DNA from: Catonia carolina
Taxonomy: Eukaryota > Arthropoda > Insecta > Hemiptera > Achilidae
Direction of reading: 5' to 3'
Assembly (NCBI GenBank): GCA_035578175.1
Contig: JAQMRL010000008.1
Coordinates: 7,850,883 to 7,914,882, forward strand
DNA: 64,000 bases
Numbering within the stretch: the first letter of the stretch is position 1; every line of letters starts with the position of its first letter. The translations under genes and the position numbers were made by a program. Positions 56,783 to 64,000 of the stretch are shown here, one piece after another. The notes below the pieces were generated by a model. The model ran no database searches, was not told the DNA's origin, and worked only from the letters and a program-made list of their open reading frames with translations.

Positions 56783-56870
56783 CAGTAGTACCAGCTCGAT
56801 AATCCGAATTAATAAAAACCGCGACTTTTCGGATTACCGATGAGTTCGGATTAGCAAATTTTTTCTCTAA
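56783..56870 (+). repeat. pogo-like terminal sequence
   Basis: ACAGTAGTACCAGCTCGATA, ATCCGAATTAAT, then CTTTTCGGATTACCGATGAG, the style of pogo/Tigger ends. The other end was not found. Confidence 0.45.
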
Positions 56871-57029
56871 AAGCCAATATTTATGTTTAAAATTAATAAA
56901 ACATAACTGTTTTGTTGGAATAACTAATTAAATAATACAATACGTATAATAAAGTGACTTTTCTTTTTTCTCCACAAAAAAAAATCACATTGAAAAAATA
57001 AATTAACAATAAAAAATTTAGACAATACT

Positions 57030-57228
57030 ATTTTTTTTAATTTATTTTATTTAACGTCGCATCAACTACAACGGTCATTAGCGACGACGTTGGGGTGTAA
57101 CTATTGTACAATGGAGGATGAAATGATTTTTTGTAACGTATGAAAATATGCCGTGCCTGAGTGGGATTCGAACCCCGGACCGCATGATAAGAGGAGAACA
57201 TGTTACCAACTGCGCCAATGCGGCCGGT
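57030..57228 (-). mobile_element. SINE S1b with target-site duplication
   Basis: TTTATTTAACGTCGCATCAAC body, B box GGGATTCGAACCC, head GCGCCAATGCGGCCGG. ACAATACTATT flanks both sides. The most complete S1b. Confidence 0.9.
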
Positions 57229-57344
57229 ACACAATACTATTATTTACATATATTTAGACAACACAGTAAGATACAGTAATGAAAATATGTACAATTAAAC
57301 ATATTGCAATAACCCAATTCAATAATAAAATACGTACCTCTAAC

Positions 57345-57745
57345 CTTTGCCCATAACAGGCAGGTGGAGTGTCAAATTTATTTACACTCAATCTGTTTGT
57401 TGCAGGGCTAAAATAAATAGTTCTGTTTCTTATCACATGGTCAGCCAATTAAATGACTGAATCATTTAAGAACAGAAGAGGTAGAGGTGTAAAAGACACT
57501 AATCAGAGTTATATCGTCTGAAAGTAATGGATTTCATTGAACAGGCAGACCCTGTGGTAAATGAAGTAAAGGTGTCATTTGCAGAGTGAAAAATATGTGC
57601 TTTTCAGAAGGCTTGGCATGCTGATGAGCATTTTTTCCATTCAATGAGGAAGTCAAAGGTAAACTACCTCATTCCTCGTTTTACTTCGTAAAACCTCTAC
57701 AAGTTCAAACCAGCCTTTCTGTTGATGACCTTAACAACAACTCTA
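57345..57745 (-). repeat. Family R copy
   Basis: CAGGCAGGTGGAGTGTC through CCTTAACAACAACT. Confidence 0.8.
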
Positions 57746-57867
57746 ACCTTTATTTTTTCACAAAAACTAGCGCTAGTAGTGGAGAAAAGGTTACGTGATT
57801 GACTTGCGCTAGTAAACTAGCTCAGGGTGAACGTTTGGAAACGTTGCTAGAACTAGCAGCTAGCCGG

Positions 57868-58000
57868 TGTCCCGGGTTCGGTTCCCGGTCAGGTCTGGCA
57901 TTTTTTTTCATCTGTAAATCACCACATATCATTACCTACGCACAAGCCCAAGGCTTATGTAGGCATCATCACTCAAAATAGCATCATCACAAAAAAATAG
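57868..58000 (+). mobile_element. SINE S3, 5' truncated
   Basis: CCCGGGTTCGGTTCCCGG, CACCACATATCATTACCTAC, TAGGCATCATCACTC, A-rich end. Confidence 0.7.
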
Positions 58001-58017
58001 TGTAACGGGAACGAACA

Positions 58018-58405
58018 GCTTGTTGAGGTCATCAACCTGAAAGGCTGGTTTGTACCTCTACAGACTTTACTAAGTAAAGGAGTGAAGTGGTTTACCATCC
58101 CTTCCTCATTGAGTGTAAAAGTATGCTTATTAGCATGTCAGGTACTCTGAAAAGCATTTATTCTGTACCATGCAAATGACATCTTCACTTCATTCACCAT
58201 AGAATTTGGGTGTATAACAAAATTCATAACTCTAAAGAGGAGATAACTGTGACTAGTGTATTTTACAACTTTACCTCTTCTGTTTTTAAATGCTTCAGTC
58301 GTATAATTGGTTGACCATGCGATAAGAAACAGAACTATTTTTCTTAGCCCTGGAACTAACTAACAGATCGAGTGCAAATAATTTACCCATCCATCTGCCT
58401 GTTAT
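58018..58405 (+). repeat. Family R copy adjoining the duplicated Sobp exon
   Basis: Occupies the same position relative to the exon as the R fragment at 10.96-11.28 kb, so it predates the duplication. Confidence 0.75.
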
Positions 58406-58442
58406 GAATATGTAAACTAATAACAGTTATTTTTATTTTCAG

Positions 58443-58622
58443 CGACAAGTGTTTAAATCAATACAAGATGAATATATTTTGTAAAGAGGTGCAAGCGCAC
58501 CTTCAATTACATCCTCACCTGAATAAGGAGCATGGTGAATCTTCAGCAACAAGTAGCGGTGCTAGCACAAATAACAGTGGACCACCTCTAATAACACCTG
58601 ATCTATGGCTGAGAGATTGCAG
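58443..58622 (+). pseudogene. Sobp: Inverted duplicate of the Sobp CLNQYKM exon
   Basis: A 180-bp segment identical to exon 10885-10706 except for two changes, GCG to GTG (Ala to Val) and CCA to TCA (Pro to Ser). Acceptor TTTTATTTTCAG and donor GTAAATGTG are intact and the frame is open. It lies on the opposite strand, about 47.6 kb from the original. Similarity covers about 410 bp in all, into the upstream intron with family R and about 15 bp past the donor, where HINE copy 14 begins. I saw no other Sobp exon on this strand. It may be an exon-level duplication, part of a second inverted Sobp gene, or a misassembly. Confidence 0.85.
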
Positions 58623-58636
58623 GTAAATGTGTATTT

Positions 58637-58980
58637 TTACTTTCTCTTGCCTATATGAATATATAGGAAGGAAAGTATTGTTTTCGTGTCGATTTTTCAA
58701 AATCGAGTTTTCACCGGATATACACGTTTTCAGACCCCTTGAACCCAAAGAACATGTTTTTAGCGATTGTTCTGTGTGTGCGTGTGTGAGTGCGTGTGTG
58801 TGTGTGTATGTGTGTGAACAGAATATCTCAAGAACGGAACATCGTACGAACTTGAAACTTGAAACTTAAGTTAGATACTACTACGGAACCCAACACGAAC
58901 ATTTTTATCAAAATCGGTCAACAGAAAATATTAGTTTATTCGTGTAATTTTTCTCTTGCCTATATGAATATATAGTAAGT
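58637..58980 (+). mobile_element. HINE-like family H copy 14, truncated
   Basis: ACTTTCTCTTGCC through AAATCGGTCAACAG; near 58950 a second CTCTTGCCTATATGAATATA begins. Confidence 0.7.
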
Positions 58981-59022
58981 ATATATAGTAATCTCCTCTT
59001 TTTTTAAGTTTCTAGACCTTGT

Positions 59023-59062
59023 ACAGTGGAACGTCAGTTATCCGAACTAATGGGGATCAGAG
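59023..59062 (+). repeat. pogo-like terminal sequence
   Basis: ACAGTGGAACGTCAGTTATC and CGAACTAATGGGGATC resemble pogo/Tigger ends. A possible inverted partner lies near 60165-60205 (CCGGATGACTGACGTTC). Confidence 0.5.
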
Positions 59063-59355
59063 CGGTTCTCATAATTAAATCAATCGTATAATCAAATACG
59101 ATAAAATACTGTAATTTGATATACCGTACCGTAACAATGTAATATAACCTAAATGTTTAATAGGGTAATAAAGGCTAACATAAACTTAAGTTAAACAAAA
59201 AAAACTCATTTATTGAATTTATTATAAGGTGAGTAGGCTACTAAAGTTATAAAAACAAACGGAAAAATACGAAATTTCAAAACTGAAAAAAAAGATAAAA
59301 TCATTTAGGAAATATTTTTTAACGTACTTTTAAATACTATACAGTAATTTTTTTA

Positions 59356-59953
59356 AATCTTGTGTGAAACACGCGACTTTCTCTTGCCAATGCAAATAAT
59401 GATCAATATAATCTTAACTTTAGTGGAAAAACATTAGAAATAAACAAAAAGCTAACCTCAATAAACATAACTTTATTTTAATCATGAGTGAATGATGCAA
59501 AATGAAAATCAACCTCAGTTTGGCTTAATAATATGGAAAATCACTTTTTCACGCTAAACTAGGTTCTGTAGAGAAGAATGCTCGAAATAAAAGTTGTACA
59601 TCTTTTAATTTCCTATAATTTTGATTGTATACTTTTGTCGTAAAAGGCATACTAATGCTGAAATCTTAAAAAATAGATTTTTTTACAGATTTTCATAGAA
59701 AAAATCAGAAATTACTAATTACCGCTAAACTCTAAGCGTTATACAAAAAAATGTTTGAATTAAATTCTCTATAACTTTTATTATATACATTTTTGCGCTA
59801 AAATTCATACACACACACACACACACAAATGGCTAAAAACATGTTTTTTTGGGTTCAAATGGTCCGATAACGTGTATATCCGGTGAAAACTCGATTTCGA
59901 AAAATCGACTTGAAAACATTCTTTCCTTCCTATATATATTCATATAGGCAAGC
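59356..59953 (-). mobile_element. HINE-like family H copy 15, internally deleted
   Basis: AAATCTTGTGTGAAACACGC through GGCAAGCTAT; part of the middle is missing. Confidence 0.7.
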
Positions 59954-60112
59954 TATAATAAAAAAGCTTGAATTTTCTTTTGAACTAAGACTGAATTTTT
60001 TGTAACAGCAAAATAAATTTCATTCTGTTTAGTAACAACACTTCAGCAACACTAAATTCAGGCTGTTTTTCGCACAATACCATTGCAGTTTTTATGGCAG
60101 TTAAGGCCTCTC

Positions 60113-60434
60113 CGTGAGTAAATATGTATTTTTTACCATCGATGGTGGTTCGGGATAATTTTGACAGTCCGGATGACTGACGTTCGGATAATTGACGCTC
60201 GTGTGTATTTGTGGAAATATAAAAATGAGCGCTCCAGAGAGAGAGAGAGGATTTCGCTTTTATGAATATAGTACTACATGATTGTCGATAATTAGGCCTA
60301 TAGTTAAATAATAATTGAGGTAAACATAAAACTAAATGATAAGATTTGTAATAGTAGGCCTACATACGTTAATATTACCTGTAAGATATCCTATAATTAT
60401 ACAATTAACCTGCCATCTTCAAGTGAAAAGTTTA
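60113..60434 (+). repeat. Local duplication, first unit
   Basis: CCATCGATGGTGGTTCG through CCTGCCATCTTCAAGTGAAA is repeated at about 61313-61595 with small deletions. Each unit follows a reverse HINE. Confidence 0.85.
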
Positions 60435-61309
60435 AAATCTGGTGTGAAACACTCACACAACTTTCTCTTGCCAATGCAAATAATTAACAATAAACCTAAC
60501 ATTAGTAATAAAACATTAGAATTAAACAAAAAAACTAATCTCAATAAACATAACCTAATTTTAATCATGAGTGAAAGACGCAAAATGAAAATCAACCTTA
60601 GTTTGGCTTAAAAATACGGAAAATCACTCTTTCACGCTAAACTAGGCTCTGTAGAGAAAAATGCTTTAAGTTAATTTAATTAAAGTTTATTTAATTTCCT
60701 GTAAATTTGATTGTATACATTTTTGTCGTTAAATACATTCTAAGCCCGAAATCTTTAAAACCTCGATTTTTCACACGTTTTCGTGAGAAAAAAAAGAGTA
60801 AATCGCTAATTACTGCTAAACTAAGCATTAAAAAAAAGTTTGAAAAAAAGTTATAGGATTTTAAATTCTCTACATTTTTTGTTATATAAATTTTTACGCT
60901 AAAATGCATATTAAAGCCGTAATCTTAAAAAAACAATATTTTTACGTGAAAACAGCCTCACCAAGAATCTCAGCAAACCTACCCTATCTTGTAGATCATT
61001 AAAAATTAAGTAAATGAGGCGATTTTTAAAAAAATAGTAGGAGCAGTTTTTGAGAAAATCGCAAAAAAGTTAAAAATTACACCAATAAACTACTACTTCC
61101 GGTTGACCGATTTTGATTAAAATATTCGTGTCGGGTCTGGTAGTGGTGTCTGACTTAAGTTTCAAGTTCGTACAATGTTACGTTATTTAGATATTCTGAT
61201 CACACAAACACGCGCGCGCGCACACACACACACACACCCAGACAAATGGCTAATAACATGTTATTTTTTGGGTACAAGTGGTCTGAAAACGTGTATATCC
61301 GGTGAAAAC
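60435..61309 (-). mobile_element. HINE-like family H copy 16, truncated at its ACTTTC end
   Basis: AAATCTGGTGTGAAACACTC through TATATCCGGTGAAAACTC, then directly the second duplicated unit. Confidence 0.75.
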
Positions 61310-61312
61310 TCC

Positions 61313-61595
61313 GTGAATAAATATGTATTTTTTTCCATCGATGGTGGTTCGAATAATTGACAGTCCGGATGACTGACATTCAGATAATTGACGCTCGTGT
61401 GTACTTGTGGAGATTTAAAAATGAGCGCTCCAGAGAGGGAATTTCGCTTTTATGATAGTCGATAATTATAGTTAAATAATAATTGAGGTAAACATAAAAA
61501 TAAATGATATGATTTGTAATAGTACATACGTTAATATTACCTATACGATATCCTACAATTATACAATTAACCTGCCATCTTCAAGTGAAAAGTTA
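61313..61595 (+). repeat. Local duplication, second unit
   Basis: Second copy of 60113-60434. The copy-15 unit has about 220 bp between the HINE and this sequence; here it is deleted, with CTC at both breakpoints. Confidence 0.85.
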
Positions 61596-61880
61596 AAAAA
61601 CATCGTTCATAATTTAGTCCGTCGTATCCGATAGGCTAACATTTAATTCAGTACCGCTTGTATGCGGTTCCCAGGTCTGGGTAAACATCAATAGAAGAAA
61701 TAATCACTCAGCTTTTGACAGCCGGTATAATTAAAGATGTTTCCTACCCTGATATTAATTCAGGTATACCTTACATAGCTCGGTGTTCTATATTTTATGC
61801 TATATGTAGACTGATCATTGCAACCGCACATAGCGTAACCAACATTGGAGAATAAGTAAAGTTGTCTAAACTTTTCATTT

Positions 61881-62876
61881 TTACTTTCTCTTCCCTTTAT
61901 GAATATATAGGAAGGAAAGTATTGTTTTCATGTCGATTTTTCAAAATTGATTTTTCACCGGATATAGCCTACAAATTTTCAGACCCCCCTGAACCCCAAA
62001 ACACATGTTTTTAGCGATTGGTCTGTGTGACTGTGAACAGAATATCTCAAGAACGGAACATCGTCCGAACTTGAAACTTGAAACGTAAGTAAGATACTAC
62101 TACCGAACCCGACACGAAAATTTTCATCAAAATCGGTCAACCGGAAGTAGTAGTTTATTCGTGTAATTTTTCACTTGCGATTTTCTCAAAAAAGGATCGA
62201 ATGGAATGGAGTTTCCACCGGATATACACGTTTTCAGACTTTCGGAACCCAAAAAATATTATGTTTTTAACGCTTGGTGTGTGTGAACAAAATTTCTCAA
62301 GGGCGGAACATCTTACGAAGTTGAAACTTGAAACTTAAGTTACGAATTTTTTTAAAATGGCCTAATTTACTACATTTTTGTATCCTCTACAAGATAGGGT
62401 AGGGGTGCCATGTCTGCTGAAATACTTGAGGAGGCTGTTCTCTCGTAGAAAAAATTGTTTTTTTACGATTGCGGCCTTAATATACGTTTTAGGTTAAAAG
62501 AGTATATAATAACAGCGGTAGATAATTTAAGAATTTATTACTTCTGTTCCAAACATTTCTTTGTATAACGCTTAGTTTAGAGGTAATTTAGTGATTTTCT
62601 GTTGTTTTTTTTTCATGAAAATCTGCAAAAAAATTGATTTTTGAAGATTTCGGCCGTAGTGTGCATTTTACAACAAAAGTGTATACAATCAAACTTTAAA
62701 GAAATAAAAAATCAACAAGTTTTATTTTCAGCATATTTCTCTACAGAGGCTAGTTTAGCGTGAAAGAGTGATTTTCTGTAGCCTACTATTAAGCCAAACT
62801 TTATTAATTAATTTACATTAATTAATAATTATCGTTAATTTTCATTTTTATCATTCACTCATGATTAAAATAAGTT
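61881..62876 (+). mobile_element. HINE-like family H copy 17, 3' truncated, with internal duplication
   Basis: ACTTTCTCTTCCC through CACTCATGATTAAAATAAG. The CACCGGATA...AAACTTAAGTTACG part occurs twice (61955-62095, 62210-62345). Confidence 0.7.
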
Positions 62877-63111
62877 CCAATTGGAAGAAAAGAGGTCGGA
62901 AGACCTCGAAGAAGATGGAATTAGTCGAGATGTACAGGTTGGAATATGTCTCGTTTTTTGTGTTAATTTATAGGATTATTTGTAAGTTCGAAACAGGTTT
63001 ATGTCTAATCCTTGATAGTAAGAAGAACAAGAAATACTAATAATAATAATAGAAGCGCGTTTATTTCATAAATAATACAAACTCGTACAATGTTCCTAAA
63101 AAAAATTACAA
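62877..63111. other. Spacer, possibly LINE-derived
   Basis: TTGGAAGAAAAGAGGTCGG reads weakly like a LINE tail (RRKRGRKTSKKMELVEMYR). Not certain. Confidence 0.3.
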
Positions 63112-64000
63112 AAATCTGGTGTGAAACACTCACACGACTTTCTCTTGCCAATGCAAATAATTAACAATAGCCTATAACTAAGTAATAAAACATTAGCAAT
63201 AAACAAAAACCTAACCTTATTTTAATCATGAATGAAAGACGCAAAATGAAAATCGACCTCAGTTTGGCTTAAAAGTACGGAAAATCGCTCTTTCGCGCTT
63301 AACTAGGCTCTGCAGAGAAAAATGCTTTAAATGAAAGTTGTAGATCTTTTAATTTCCTATAAATTTAATTATTACACTTTTGTCGTAAAATGCATACTAA
63401 GGCCGAAATGTTAAAACAATCGATTTTTCATACGTTTTCGTGAGAAATAAACAGAAAATCGCTAATTACCCGCTAAACTAAGCGTTATACAAAAATGTTT
63501 CAATAAAAGTTGTAGGATTTTAAATTCTCTAAATTTTTTATTGGATAAAATTTTGCGCTAAAATGCATATTAAAGCCGTAATATTAAGAAAACAATTTTT
63601 TTACGTGAAAACAGCCTCACCAAGAATTTCAGCAAACATGGCGCCTACTCTATCTTGTAGAGCATAAAAAATTTAGTAAACTAGGCGATTTTTAAAAAAA
63701 TCATAGGGCCGTTTTTGAGAAAATCGCAAAAAAAAGTGAAAAATTACACGAATAAACTAAAACTTCCGGTTGACCGATTTTGAAAAGAATGTTCATGTCG
63801 GGTCCGGTAGTGGGTATCTAACTAAGTTTCAAGTTTCAAGTTCGTACGATGTTCCGTTCTTGAGATATTCTGTTCACACACAGACCAATCGCTAAAAACA
63901 TGTTTTTTGGGTTCAGGAGGTCTGAAAACGTGTAAATCCGGTGAAAACTCGATTTGTTAAAATCGACATGAAAACAATACTTTCCTTCCTATATATTCAT
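63112..64000 (-). mobile_element. HINE-like family H copy 18, runs off the window
   Basis: AAAATCTGGTGTGAAACACTC hairpin end. The sequence continues to TATATATTCAT at the window edge, about 15 bp short of its ACTTTC end. Confidence 0.78.

Overview
This window looks like insect nuclear DNA. It is AT-rich and its genes have introns. Most of it is transposable-element sequence: mariner, pogo, hAT and TTAA-type DNA elements, Penelope-like and non-LTR retroelements, several tRNA-derived SINE families, and a roughly 1-kb Helentron/HINE-like family present at least 18 times, covering about a quarter of the window. I see no bacterial, organellar or viral gene cluster. The insect order cannot be fixed from sequence alone.

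The one host gene I can recognise is the sine oculis-binding protein gene (Sobp), on the minus strand. Four consecutive coding exons can be joined: 27427-27133, 14721-14484, 10885-10706 and 4955-3692. Splice sites and phases match at every junction. Together they give an open 1977-nt frame (658 residues plus stop) that lacks only the extreme N-terminus. It has the conserved [14 protein letters not shown] segment, two FCS-type zinc fingers, the CLNQYKM segment, and a proline-rich tail with the PYPIILPIPIPIPIP block typical of SOBP. The introns are full of repeats. The last intron holds an 83-bp satellite array of exactly 50 units (5202-9351).

Layout. 0-3.6 kb: LINE tail with target-site duplication (TSD), HINE copy, SINEs, and a Penelope-type fragment with a hammerhead-ribozyme-like motif. 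3.7-27.4 kb: Sobp with repeat-filled introns, including a Penelope-like insertion with GIY-YIG-type C-terminus plus hammerhead motif (13.1-13.6 kb), tandem HINEs (18.9-20.8 kb) and a full-length mariner with an intact transposase frame (24487-25809). 27.4-35.8 kb: nested SINE/LINE insertions, HINEs and a 199-bp tandem repeat. 35.8-49.6 kb: two nearly identical 1-kb foldback elements in opposite orientation, a pogo element with a PCNA-binding-like tail motif, a mariner nested in a hAT, and LINE tails. 49.6-52.2 kb: an unrecognised GC-richer segment and a compound TG/GA microsatellite. 52.4-64 kb: more HINEs, a TTAA-flanked element with a local empty-site paralogue, an inverted second copy of the third Sobp exon listed here (58443-58622, plus strand), and a local tandem duplication at 59.4-61.6 kb.

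The most notable points are the inverted Sobp exon duplicate, the Penelope/hammerhead modules, the CpG-restricted variation and gradient in the satellite, and the recurrent HINE-SINE junction. Boundaries of repeat copies are by eye and may be off by several bases.
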